This document shows, one piece after another, positions 52,908 to 60,971 of a DNA stretch of 64,000 bases (positions are counted from its first letter, which is position 1; every line of letters starts with the position of its first letter). Source of the stretch: an uncultured bacterium (GTDB lineage Bacteria > Actinomycetota > Coriobacteriia > Coriobacteriales > Coriobacteriaceae); assembly GCA_958349055.1 (NCBI GenBank), contig CATWBO010000005.1, positions 1 through 64,000 of the forward strand, given 5' to 3'. The notes under the pieces are model-generated. The model was not told where the DNA came from. It saw only the letters and a program-made list of their open reading frames with translations, and searched no databases. Both the position numbers and the translations under genes were made by a program.

Positions 52908-52950
52908 TTAGGGACGGAGGAAAACAGATCATTTTCCTTGACTCGCGGAA

Positions 52951-53361
52951 CTATATAACGACGCCGTTGCAGTGGTCGATTTCGTGTTGGATGATCTCGG
53001 CGGTGTAGCCCGAGAAGTTTTTGATGCGGTGGACGAAGTTCTCGTCCAGATACTCCACCTTAATGCGGCGATAACGGGTACAGGGGCGCTCTCCAACCAG
53101 CGAAAGGCATCCTTCGCTCGTCTGATAGGCATTGACCTGCTCAAGAATTTGAGGGTTGTACATCAGGAGCGCCCTGTTGCCGTCCTTTACGCAGATGATG
53201 CGTTTGCGCACGCCAATCATATTGGCGGCGAGGCCCACGCACTCGTGCTCATGCTCATGGAGCGTATCCAGGAGGTCCTGCCCGGTCACGGCGTCATCGG
53301 GGCCTGCGTCTTCGGAAGGCAGGCGCAAAAAGAACTCGGATTTCATGATGGGCTTAATCAT
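52951..53361 (-). CDS. def: Peptide deformylase
   Basis: A 136-residue metalloenzyme that removes formyl from nascent protein N-termini. All three motifs are canonical: VGLAANMIG, EGCLS (SEGCLSLVG) and HEIDH (QHEIDHCNG). It is short for the family but the active site is complete. AAGGAG lies upstream of the ATG. It faces element A, with which it converges, and diverges from the RGG-protein gene. The 214-base gap upstream (53362-53575) should hold the promoters of both divergent genes. Confidence 0.88.
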   Translation of the reverse strand: MIKPIMKSEFFLRLPSEDAGPDDAVTGQDLLDTLHEHEHECVGLAANMIGVRKRIICVKDGNRALLMYNPQILEQVNAYQTSEGCLSLVGERPCTRYRRIKVEYLDENFVHRIKNFSGYTAEIIQHEIDHCNGVVI

Positions 53362-53575
53362 GGCGGGCTCCTTAAGGTGGACACGTTTGGTTCAGGCCAT
53401 GATACCGCGACATGTCGCATTAATGTGTGCACATAGATTCTGCAGCTAGATTGGATGGCGACACCATAAACTAATGGACGTTTTGCCGAGAGGCATGAAT
53501 GTTTAAAGCGCAAAGAGTGCGCGACGGGCCCCGCGAATGGGGCGATGATGCCCGAGAGGGCCAAGAAGGAGTCTC

Positions 53576-54484
53576 ATGTCTGAGAACGAAGAGATTATGA
53601 ACGAGACCGAGAACGAGACCATGGCTGCCGAGGTCGAGGCAGTCGAGACCGTGGAGACCGAAGCTGCTGAGGTTGAGGCTGCTGACGAGGTTTCTGCCGA
53701 GGAGGCCGAGGTTGTCGAGGCCGCCGCTGATTACGATGACGAAGAGCTGATGGACAAGATGCAGAAGGCCGCCCGCCTGCTGCGCAGCCGTCGCTTTGCT
53801 ATTTCCAAGGAGGAGGAGGCCAAGGCCGAGCGCATGGCGAACATCGAGCGCGCCATCAAGCTTCTTGACCTCAAGCCCAAGATGGAGCAGAAGGAAATGT
53901 CCGACCTGCTGGGCATGCGCCTTCGTGAGCTCGATGGCCTGATGGCCGAGGCCGAGGCTGCCGATCTGGTCGGCCGCATCGACGACGCCGAGGGCGATAT
54001 GCGCAAGATCGTTGTCTTCGCTGCCGAGGATGCCGCTGAGGGCCTGGTCGAGCTTGCCAACAAGAAGGAGAAGCTCCTGCCCGAGCTTTCTTACGAGGAG
54101 GCCACCGAGCTGATGGCCGCTCTCGATAAGGTTATCGCTCCGCTCGTCGCCATGGGCCTGGACGAGGACCGCGGTCCTCGCGGCGGCCGTGACGAGCGCG
54201 GTGGCCGTGGCGGCGACCGTGGCGGTCGCGGCGGCTTTGGCGATCGCGGTGGCCGTGGTGGCGACCGTGGCGGTCGTGGTGGCGATCGCGGCGGCCGTGG
54301 CGGCTTTGGCGATCGCGGCGGCGACCGTGGCGGTCGCGGCGGCTTTGGTGGCAACCGTGGTGGCTATGGCGACCGTGGCGGCAACCGTGGCGGCTTTGGC
54401 GGCAACCGTGGTAACGACCGCGGCGGTCGCGGTGGCGATCGTGGCGGCCGCAACGGTGGCGGCTTCCGCGGCAACCGCTTCTAA
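53576..54484 (+). CDS. RGG-box protein with acidic N-terminus and winged-helix-like core
   Basis: A 302-residue protein in three parts. Residues 1-60 are very acidic (Glu/Val/Ala-rich). Residues about 61-195 are helical and contain a MarR-like winged-helix pattern (MEQKEMSDLLGMRLRELDGLM, then a turn with DAEGDMRKIVVF). Residues 196-302 are Gly/Arg/Asp repeats of RGG type (RGGRGGFGDRGG units), typical of RNA binding. AAGAAGGAG precedes the ATG. Structured element B starts at its stop codon. It could be an RNA chaperone or an RNA-linked regulator; no named family is recognised. Confidence 0.75.
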   Translation: MSENEEIMNETENETMAAEVEAVETVETEAAEVEAADEVSAEEAEVVEAAADYDDEELMDKMQKAARLLRSRRFAISKEEEAKAERMANIERAIKLLDLKPKMEQKEMSDLLGMRLRELDGLMAEAEAADLVGRIDDAEGDMRKIVVFAAEDAAEGLVELANKKEKLLPELSYEEATELMAALDKVIAPLVAMGLDEDRGPRGGRDERGGRGGDRGGRGGFGDRGGRGGDRGGRGGDRGGRGGFGDRGGDRGGRGGFGGNRGGYGDRGGNRGGFGGNRGNDRGGRGGDRGGRNGGGFRGNRF

Positions 54485-54667
54485 TTAGTTACGCGGTTTT
54501 ACCAAACCGCGTAACCAGTTGACGCTGCGCGCCCACCAGAGCGACAACTTGTCATTCAAAGAGGACGGCATGACCAGAAGGTCTATGCCGTCCTCTTTTC
54601 ATGCCAATTTGTTCGCTCTGGCGGGTGCTCGCTGTCCGTTCTCTACCTGCGGCGTTGTCACGGTCCA
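54485..54667 (+). ncRNA. Structured RNA-like element B (homologue of element A)
   Basis: Starts after the RGG gene stop. Helices: 54491-54499 with 54504-54512 (loop TACC); 54532-54534 with 54623-54625 and 54536-54543 with 54614-54621; 54549-54555 with 54601-54607 (one mismatch); 54559-54571 with 54585-54597, capped by GACCAGAAGGTC (54572-54583) with one bulged base. The blocks TTGACGCTGCGCG (54519-54531) and GCTCGCTG to GGTCCA (54627-54667) match element A, while the helix sequences do not. Function unknown. Confidence 0.65.
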
Positions 54668-54670
54668 AGG

Positions 54671-54699
54671 TAGTCATTGGGGACGTTCTTTAATGACTA
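54671..54699. repeat. GGGAC-core palindromic repeat (TAGTCATT arms)
   Basis: Arms TAGTCATT (54671-54678) and AATGACTA (54692-54699) around GGGGACGTTC. It sits just after element B. Confidence 0.7.
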
Positions 54700-54706
54700 G
54701 TCAGAA

Positions 54707-54772
54707 TGAGAGTGGATAATCTCCCGGTTTTGGCCTGAATGTTGGCTCAAAGTGGGAGATTATCCACTCTCA
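54707..54772. repeat. 19-bp perfect inverted repeat
   Basis: TGAGAGTGGATAATCTCCC at 54707-54725 and its exact reverse complement at 54754-54772, with a 28-base spacer. It lies between element B and the convergent pdxT gene. It may be a repeat element or a strong bidirectional terminator. No T run follows. Confidence 0.75.
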
Positions 54773-54811
54773 ATTTCTATGTGTCCGAAAATCCACGCTC
54801 GTTTTATCTGT

Positions 54812-55399
54812 CTACATCTGCAGGAACAGTTCGTGGAGGCGGGTGTCTTCGTCGAGCTCGGGGTGGAAGGTTACGCCGAGCTGGTTGCCCTGACGGGCGG
54901 CGACGATGCGGCCGTCGACTTCCGCTAAGGCCTTGGCGTCACCGTGGACCTCGACGATGCGGGGTGCACGGATAAACGTCAGCGGCAGTTCACCGTTGAT
55001 GCCGGCTACCTGCCCCTTGGTTCGAAAGCTTCCGAGCTGTCGGCCGTATGCATTGCGCTCGACAAGTACATCCATGGTTGCAAGACGTGGCGTGCCCTTA
55101 TCGTCATGGGTGGCAAGGTCTTGGGCCAGCAGAATCAAACCGGCGCAGGTGCCCAGTACGGGCATGCCCTCAGCAATGCGGGTGCGAAGCTCGTCGAGCA
55201 TGCCCAACTCATCAAGCAGCTTGCCTTGAACGGTAGACTCGCCGCCGGGAAGCACCAGGCGGTCAAAATTCTGCTTCAGGTCTGCCGCCTGCCTCAGCTC
55301 AATACAGTGAGCGCCCAGCTCGCGCAGCCTCGCCTCATGCTCGGCAAAGGCGCCTTGGACCGCCAGCACGGCGACCATCTGGTCTGCGTAATCGCTCAT
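54812..55399 (-). CDS. pdxT: Pyridoxal 5'-phosphate synthase glutaminase subunit
   Basis: A 195-residue class I glutaminase. It starts VAVLAVQGAFAEHEARLRELG and has VLPGGEST near 50. The nucleophile Cys is in GTCAGLILLA near 84. The His-Glu pair is in TFHPELDED near 180. It feeds ammonia to PdxS to make PLP. It starts 20 bases downstream of pdxS, in the same operon. It converges on the inverted repeat at 54707. Confidence 0.95.
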   Translation of the reverse strand: MSDYADQMVAVLAVQGAFAEHEARLRELGAHCIELRQAADLKQNFDRLVLPGGESTVQGKLLDELGMLDELRTRIAEGMPVLGTCAGLILLAQDLATHDDKGTPRLATMDVLVERNAYGRQLGSFRTKGQVAGINGELPLTFIRAPRIVEVHGDAKALAEVDGRIVAARQGNQLGVTFHPELDEDTRLHELFLQM

Positions 55400-55419
55400 G
55401 GGCGATCCCTTCTGCCGGA

Positions 55420-56310
55420 CTAGCGCCCGCGCTCCTCCATGATGATCTCGATTTCGTCGGCGTTGATGCCCACCATGGCCTCGCCCAGGTCCTCCGAAAG
55501 CTCGGCGATGAGCTTGGCGTCGGTGAAGTTTGCCACGGCCTTGACGATGGCGGCGGCACGCTTGGCGGGGTCGCCGCTCTTAAAGATGCCCGAGCCAACA
55601 AAGACGCCCTCGGCGCCCAGCTGCATCATCAGCGCGGCGTCGGCGGGGGTCGCGACTCCGCCGGCGGCAAAGTTTACGACGGGGAGCTTGCCCGTGGCAT
55701 GGACCTCGCGCACCAGCTCGACCGGAACCTGCAGCTGCTTGGCTGCCTCAAAAAGCTCGTCGTCGCGCAGGGCAACAACGTCGCGGATCTGCTTTTGGAT
55801 CTTGCGCATATGGCGCACGGCCTGAACGACGTCGCCCGTGCCCGGCTCGCCCTTGGTACGAATCATCGTGGCGCCCTCAGCAACACGGCGCAACGCCTCG
55901 CCCAGATCGCGGGCGCCGCAGACAAACGGCACGTCAAACTGGGTCTTGTCGATGTGATAGACATCATCGGCGGGGGAGAGGACCTCGGACTCGTCGATGT
56001 AATCGATCTCGATGGCCTGCAGGACCTGCGCCTCGACAATGTGGCCGATGCGGCACTTGGCCATAACGGGGATGGAGACGGCCTCCTGGATGCCCTTGAT
56101 CATCTTGGGGTCGCTCATGCGCGAGACGCCGCCTGCGGCACGGATATCGGCCGGAATACGCTCGAGTGCCATGACGGCGCAGGCGCCCGCCTCCTCGGCG
56201 ATGCGTGCCTGCTCGGGCGTGGTGACGTCCATGATGACGCCGCCCTTGAGCATCTGCGCGAGCTCGCGGTTGAGTTTGACGCGATCGGCCTTGCTGGTCT
56301 GTTCTGCCAT
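55420..56310 (-). CDS. pdxS: Pyridoxal 5'-phosphate synthase lyase subunit
   Basis: A 296-residue beta-alpha barrel enzyme that makes PLP from ribose 5-phosphate, glyceraldehyde 3-phosphate and PdxT ammonia. Near the start are LAQMLKGGVIMDV and ACAVMALERIPADIR. The catalytic Lys is in VMAKCRIGH, and the phosphate loop GSGIFKS is near 235. The start at 56310 has AAGGGAG upstream. It diverges from the PdxR-type regulator gene, across 145 bases with a direct repeat. Confidence 0.96.
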   Translation of the reverse strand: MAEQTSKADRVKLNRELAQMLKGGVIMDVTTPEQARIAEEAGACAVMALERIPADIRAAGGVSRMSDPKMIKGIQEAVSIPVMAKCRIGHIVEAQVLQAIEIDYIDESEVLSPADDVYHIDKTQFDVPFVCGARDLGEALRRVAEGATMIRTKGEPGTGDVVQAVRHMRKIQKQIRDVVALRDDELFEAAKQLQVPVELVREVHATGKLPVVNFAAGGVATPADAALMMQLGAEGVFVGSGIFKSGDPAKRAAAIVKAVANFTDAKLIAELSEDLGEAMVGINADEIEIIMEERGR

Positions 56311-56402
56311 GGTTGCTCCCTTGGTTGGCATGTACATTGCTTGACGGAACATCCTATCGGGGAGCTGGGTATGGCGAAATACTCAGTTTTCGAGATAATA
56401 AC

Positions 56403-56444
56403 AAGGTCAGACTAATGCCAGATTGAATGATTCGATAAGGTCAG
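56403..56444. promoter_or_regulatory. Direct repeats in the pdxS/pdxR intergenic region
   Basis: AAGGTCAG at 56403-56410 and 56437-56444, 34 bases apart, upstream of the MocR gene. MocR/PdxR proteins bind direct repeats in such shared promoters, so these are operator candidates. Confidence 0.5.
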
Positions 56445-56455
56445 GTGATAGATCC

Positions 56456-57871
56456 ATGCTTGACTACAATTTGGAAAATCGCGGCGAAGCATCGCTTTAT
56501 GAGTATGTTTACCAGCAAATTCGAGATGATATTGTTGCTGGCCGTATTGCGGCGGGGGAGCATCTGCCGTCTAAGCGCGCCTTTGCGAGTCATCTGGGTA
56601 TCAGTGTCATTACCATCGAGAATGCATATAGCCAGTTGCTTGCCGAGGGTTATATTTGCTCAATGCCGCGTCGTGGCTACTACGCGTGCGAGCTTCCGGA
56701 GGCGCCGGTTTTGGCTTTGGCTGCGGGGGATATCGACCGAGATGCTGTCCCTGTTGGTCCCAGCGCGCATGATGCCATGGGGCAGGCAGAGCGATTCGAC
56801 GCACTTTCTCCTTCCGCTTTGGAGGCGGCGCGGCTTTGGCAAAGCGCGCTGCGGGCGACGCTGGCATCCGAAGACGAACGCGAAATCTTTTCGACTGCGC
56901 CGGCACAGGGCACCGCTCGGCTACGACGCGCAATTGCTCATCATCTGCGCGGGACAAGGGGTATGAATGTCGACCCCGACAACATCGTTATCGGTGCAGG
57001 CGCCCAGCTGCTCGATACCATGTTGGTTCAGTTACTTGGAGCCGACAAGGTGTATGCCGTCGAGGATCCAGGCTATTTGCGCCTGACGCGCATCTACCAG
57101 GCTGTGGGCTGCGAAGTTAGACATATCCCGTTGGATGGTGAGGGCGTGGACTTGAGCGCTCTGCAGAAAAGCGGGACCGATGTCCTTCACCTGATGCCGT
57201 CCCATCAGTATCCGACCGGCCTGGTAACGAGCATTGCGCGTCGCTATGCCCTGCTGAGCTGGGCCGCCGAGAAACCAGGTCGGTATCTCATCGAAGATGA
57301 CTTTGATTGTGAGTTTCGCCTTGCCGGCAAGCCGATTCCCGCGCTCGCGTCGATCGATGCCGCCCAGTCGGTTATCTACACCAACACGTTTTCGAAGAGT
57401 CTGTCGTCGGCGTTGCGTCTAGCGTACATGGTGTTGCCCGACCAGCTAATGGAGCGGTTTAGGTGCAACCTTGGTTTCTACGCCTCATCGGTGAGCTCTG
57501 TTGACCAGGTCGCTTTGGCGCGTTTGCTGGAATCGGGTGATTACGAGCGGCATGTAAACCGTGTGCGCGTTCGTGCTCGCGAGGCGCGTGATGGCCTGGC
57601 GGCGCTTGTACGGAAAACGTTTCCGGCAGGGGAAGTCTCGATCGAGCATGCAGATGCGGGCCTTTACTGCACCGTTGCCCTGGCCGAGGACAAGGCGGGG
57701 GAAAGTTTCGCGAAGGCTCTCGCTGACGCTCGTATTTCCTATGTCAACATCGCCGATTGCCTGTGGACGGGTGATCGGGCATCGACTAAGAACGCTCCAT
57801 CTCGCGTCCTCATACAATACGACGACCTGAGCCCTCAGTCGCTCAGTGTTCTTCAAGAGCAGCTGCAATAA
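56456..57871 (+). CDS. pdxR: MocR/PdxR family regulator (GntR HTH fused to aminotransferase fold)
   Basis: A 471-residue protein. The N-terminal GntR winged helix (about 10-75) has LPSKRAFASHLGISVITIENAYSQL. The C-terminal aminotransferase-like domain (about 110-471) carries the PLP-binding Lys in NTFSKSLSSALRL near 325. MocR regulators sense PLP. Divergent placement next to pdxST makes control of PLP synthesis very likely. AGGTGA sets the ATG at 56456; a TTG at 56423 is less likely. A second, unrelated regulator-aminotransferase fusion lies at 51204. Confidence 0.87.
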   Translation: MLDYNLENRGEASLYEYVYQQIRDDIVAGRIAAGEHLPSKRAFASHLGISVITIENAYSQLLAEGYICSMPRRGYYACELPEAPVLALAAGDIDRDAVPVGPSAHDAMGQAERFDALSPSALEAARLWQSALRATLASEDEREIFSTAPAQGTARLRRAIAHHLRGTRGMNVDPDNIVIGAGAQLLDTMLVQLLGADKVYAVEDPGYLRLTRIYQAVGCEVRHIPLDGEGVDLSALQKSGTDVLHLMPSHQYPTGLVTSIARRYALLSWAAEKPGRYLIEDDFDCEFRLAGKPIPALASIDAAQSVIYTNTFSKSLSSALRLAYMVLPDQLMERFRCNLGFYASSVSSVDQVALARLLESGDYERHVNRVRVRAREARDGLAALVRKTFPAGEVSIEHADAGLYCTVALAEDKAGESFAKALADARISYVNIADCLWTGDRASTKNAPSRVLIQYDDLSPQSLSVLQEQLQ

Positions 57872-57883
57872 GCCCACGAAGAA

Positions 57884-57907
57884 GGCCCGAACCATGCGGT
57901 CCGGGCC
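57884..57907. terminator. Terminator hairpin between convergent genes
   Basis: A 10-position stem with one mismatch (57884-57893 with 57898-57907) between pdxR and the rubrerythrin gene. Confidence 0.72.
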
Positions 57908-57942
57908 TCATCGAGCTAGAGGTTATGTCTCAGGCAGTTGGC

Positions 57943-58503
57943 TTAGCCAAAGTAGCGCTTGAGCAGGCCGGCGAAAGCCTTGCCGTGGCGAGCCTCGTCA
58001 CGAGCCATCTCGTGCACGGTGTCGTGGATGGCATCGAGGCCAGCGGCCTTGGCGCGCTTGGCGAGGTCGGTCTTGCCGGCGGTAGCGCCGTTCTCGGCCT
58101 CAACGCGCATCTCGAGGTTCTTCTTGGTGGAGTCGGTCACGACCTCGCCAAGCAGCTCAGCGAACTTGGCGGCATGCTCGGCCTCCTCGTAGGCAGCCTT
58201 CTCCCAGTACAGGCCAATCTCGGGATAGCCCTCGCGATGAGCGACACGAGCCATGGCCAGGTACATACCGACCTCGGAGCACTCGCCCTCAAAGTTGGCG
58301 CGCAGGTCGGCAACGATGTCCTCGGAGACGCCCTCCATCTTGGCGACGCCCACGACGTGCTCGGCAGCCCACTCGAGCTGGCCCTCCTCCTGCTTCAGGA
58401 AACGAGAACCGGGGACGCCGCACTGGGGGCACTTGAAGTCCTCGGGCAGCTGGTCGCCGTCGAACTCTTCCACATAACCGCAAACGGGGCAAACAAACTT
58501 CAT
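57943..58503 (-). CDS. Rubrerythrin with N-terminal rubredoxin domain
   Basis: A 186-residue peroxide-detoxifying protein of anaerobes. The rubredoxin centre is at the start: CPVCG (5-9) and CPQCG near 26. The ferritin-like di-iron domain follows (ECSEVGMYLAMARVAHREG with the Glu ligands, then EEAEHAAKF and DEARHGKAF). In classic rubrerythrin the order is reversed, so this is the 'reverse' form. It reduces H2O2, taking electrons through the rubredoxin centre. The start at 58503 has AAAGGAT upstream. It is a single gene. Confidence 0.92.
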   Translation of the reverse strand: MKFVCPVCGYVEEFDGDQLPEDFKCPQCGVPGSRFLKQEEGQLEWAAEHVVGVAKMEGVSEDIVADLRANFEGECSEVGMYLAMARVAHREGYPEIGLYWEKAAYEEAEHAAKFAELLGEVVTDSTKKNLEMRVEAENGATAGKTDLAKRAKAAGLDAIHDTVHEMARDEARHGKAFAGLLKRYFG

Positions 58504-58660
58504 GATTCGATCCTTTCGATCGATGGCGATGGGGCGCTTGTCCGGTCCCGTAAGGGCCCTCTCCGGACGCGCGTCTTGACGAGTTCTATTATCCATAAAT
58601 GCGACCGAATGTGAAGCCTATTAGGAATGATTTTTAATAAAACAATTTTGACGCTGCCGT

Positions 58661-59554
58661 CTAACAGCGTCCACATAGTCCGCAGCGGACGCAGCCGTTG
58701 CAGATAAGCTTGCTTCCGCAGGTTTCACACCACTCAAAATACGGTGGATCCCAAAGCTCCGAGCTGGGGATTTCCAGGCCGAGCGGGTCCCTTAGGTCCC
58801 ATTCGATTTGGCCGCCGCGGCGCTGGAGGCCTGATTTCCATGCCTGCTCGCTTTGCAGATTTTTGCCACGAAGGTGATATGTTCGCCCGTCCTTAACGAA
58901 GGTGCTTCCGGTTTCGATGAAAGCGAACGTCGCATTTGCCGCTACGCATTCGGCATGCAGCTGGCGCACCCATTCGTAATGGCAGGGACGCGCTCCCGCG
59001 TAGTTTTCTCCGCCTGCGATGACCTGCTCGATTCCATCGGGTTTTCCAAGGCTACCGGGGGCGGCTTTCTCGACCGATACGCTTCCGATGAACGGCGCAC
59101 ACATGATGCCGCGGTGTGCGGCCGGCGTGGCGAGCAGGAGGGGAATCCGCTCATTTGCCCTGCGCTGGTTTTCGCAGGTTACGTTGAGCATGACGTTTTG
59201 CCAGCCATCGCCCCAGTCGCTGGGCAGACAGTCGCAAAAGCGCTCGGGACGTTTGGTCAGAATGAAGAACTTTACGTCGGGTCTCTGGCGGATGATATCC
59301 CATACCTCTGGTCGCCAGGGATCGGCTTCGGGCAACAGGAAATCGCTTGTCATGCAGATGCGGATAAGCTCGCCGGCGCGAACTTTGTAGCTGCCGTCTC
59401 GTCGGCGTTGGAGGGGATAGGTGAAGCCCGACTTGCTTTTTCTAATCACGGAGGGGTCGATACCGCGTTGTCCGTCCATGTAATACATGTAGCAGTTGTC
59501 GCATCCCTCGCTGACGCGCGTGCAGCCATGCCAGGGGTTCCAGATGTCATGCAC
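58661..59554 (-). CDS. DUF5131 family protein (phage Gp37/Gp68-like)
   Basis: A 297-residue protein. It begins IWNPWHGCTRVSEGCDNCYMYYMD, the WNPxxGCxxxSxGCxxCY signature of DUF5131. Later motifs are ILTKRPERF near 100 and VIAGGENYAGARPCH near 195. The C-terminus has a Cys-rich zinc-binding tail (WCETCGSKLICNGCVRCGLCGRC region). The N-terminal cysteines resemble a radical-SAM or metal site, but function is unknown. Homologues occur in phages and in chromosomes; no other phage gene is here. Confidence 0.8.
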   Translation of the reverse strand: MHDIWNPWHGCTRVSEGCDNCYMYYMDGQRGIDPSVIRKSKSGFTYPLQRRRDGSYKVRAGELIRICMTSDFLLPEADPWRPEVWDIIRQRPDVKFFILTKRPERFCDCLPSDWGDGWQNVMLNVTCENQRRANERIPLLLATPAAHRGIMCAPFIGSVSVEKAAPGSLGKPDGIEQVIAGGENYAGARPCHYEWVRQLHAECVAANATFAFIETGSTFVKDGRTYHLRGKNLQSEQAWKSGLQRRGGQIEWDLRDPLGLEIPSSELWDPPYFEWCETCGSKLICNGCVRCGLCGRC

Positions 59555-59742
59555 CTTTGCGCCTCCTTTGCGGCGGACGTGAATCCAATGGACTCTGAAA
59601 GACTAACACCGGATGACGCCGGGAAGCTCCGAACAATATGAAGATGTTGATTGATTAACGATTACCGTGCTGCCTGCGTCCCACGATGAGTACAATCGGT
59701 CGAGCAAATGTTGACCCATCAACAAATGAAGGAGTTTCCTTT

Positions 59743-60963
59743 ATGCATCTAGCCCGTCGTGCCTGGTGCCGAACATATCAGACGGTTTTTCGCATCGCAT
59801 TGCCGATTCTGCCCTATACCGAGCCGCGCATTTTGGAGCATGCCGAGGATGTGCCCGCGGTGTTCCAAAAGCGCTCGATACAGCAGGTCCTTATCGTGAC
59901 GGATCCTGGCATTGCTCGTCTGGGGCTTACGGCGCCGCTCGAGCGCGCGCTCGCGTCCAAGGGGATTGGCGTTACGGTCTATGCCGAAACGCGTGCGAAC
60001 CCCACGGTCTCGAATGTGGAGGAAGCGGCGGCGCTGTATCGCGAGAACGACTGCCAGGCCATTATCGGCTTTGGTGGCGGTTCGGCCATGGACTGCGCCA
60101 AGGGCGTGGGCGCGCGCATTGCGCAGCCAAACAAACCCATCAACAAGATGCGCGGCCTGTTGCGTGTTCACCGTCTCCTGCCGCTGCTTATCGCGGTTCC
60201 CACTACCGCCGGTACGGGAAGCGAAGTCACGCTCGCGGCGGTGATTACCGACGACGAGACGCACTATAAGTACCCCATCAATGACTTTGTGCTCATTCCG
60301 CGCTTTGCGGTGCACGACCCCGAGTTTACGCGTGGGCTGCCGGCGTCCATTACGGGGCAGACGGGTATGGATGCTCTGACGCATGCCGTCGAGGCTTTTA
60401 TCGGCCGTAGCACCACGCCCTACACGCGCAAGATGGCGCGCCAAGCGGTTCAGCTCATCCACGACAATTTGCTCGAAGCCTATGAGCATGGCGACAACAT
60501 GCGTGCGCGCCGCAATATGCTTTCGGCGGCGTATAAGGCGGGCGTCGCATTTACGCGCTCCTATGTTGGATATGTGCATGCCATCGCGCACAGTCTGGGT
60601 GGCCGATACGGCATTCCGCACGGTTTGGCCAACGCCATTATCCTGCCGCACATGCTTCGCGCTTATGGCGAAGCTGCCGCTCCCAAGCTTGCCGATCTTG
60701 CTCGCATGGCGGGCATTGCGCCGGCTAACGCGCAGGACGGCTTGGCTGCCGAGGCCTTTATCGATTGGGTCGATCGCATGAACGATGCCTTGGGAATTCC
60801 TAAATACGTCTCGGGTATTCGCCGCTCCGATATTCCGCAAATGGCCGCCCATGCCGATGCCGAGGCCAATCCGCTGTATCCTGTCCCGCTTTTGATGGAC
60901 CGTGTGGAGCTCGAGCATATGTACGAGGTCGTCGCGGGTGGTATGTTTGAGGACGAGAACTAG
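59743..60963 (+). CDS. Iron-containing alcohol dehydrogenase
   Basis: A 406-residue Fe-ADH. The NAD-binding GFGGGSAMDCAKG lies near residue 107 and PTTAGTGSEVT near 158. The metal ligands are an Asp in GQTGMDALTHAVEAF near 215 and the His residues in HAIAHSLGG and IPHGLANAI near 285-300. It interconverts an alcohol and aldehyde. The start at 59743 has AAGGAG upstream. The aldehyde dehydrogenase gene follows after eight bases, so the pair probably oxidises or reduces one substrate series. Confidence 0.9.
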   Translation: MHLARRAWCRTYQTVFRIALPILPYTEPRILEHAEDVPAVFQKRSIQQVLIVTDPGIARLGLTAPLERALASKGIGVTVYAETRANPTVSNVEEAAALYRENDCQAIIGFGGGSAMDCAKGVGARIAQPNKPINKMRGLLRVHRLLPLLIAVPTTAGTGSEVTLAAVITDDETHYKYPINDFVLIPRFAVHDPEFTRGLPASITGQTGMDALTHAVEAFIGRSTTPYTRKMARQAVQLIHDNLLEAYEHGDNMRARRNMLSAAYKAGVAFTRSYVGYVHAIAHSLGGRYGIPHGLANAIILPHMLRAYGEAAAPKLADLARMAGIAPANAQDGLAAEAFIDWVDRMNDALGIPKYVSGIRRSDIPQMAAHADAEANPLYPVPLLMDRVELEHMYEVVAGGMFEDEN

Positions 60964-60971
60964 GAGGGTCC

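Noticed and set aside
54170..54480. Short GGYGGYCGT-like DNA repeats resembling a tandem or CRISPR array
   Set aside because: They encode the RGG tail of the protein in one frame; there are no unique spacers of even length.
52725..54667. Known RNAs (tmRNA, 6S, SRP RNA, RNase P) for elements A and B
   Set aside because: Conserved blocks of those RNAs, such as the SRP GGAA domain or the tmRNA tag and tRNA end, are absent, and two copies with variable helices do not fit.
58661..59554. Prophage remnant because of the Gp37/Gp68-like protein
   Set aside because: No integrase, capsid, terminase or attachment site is nearby, and the neighbours are metabolic genes.
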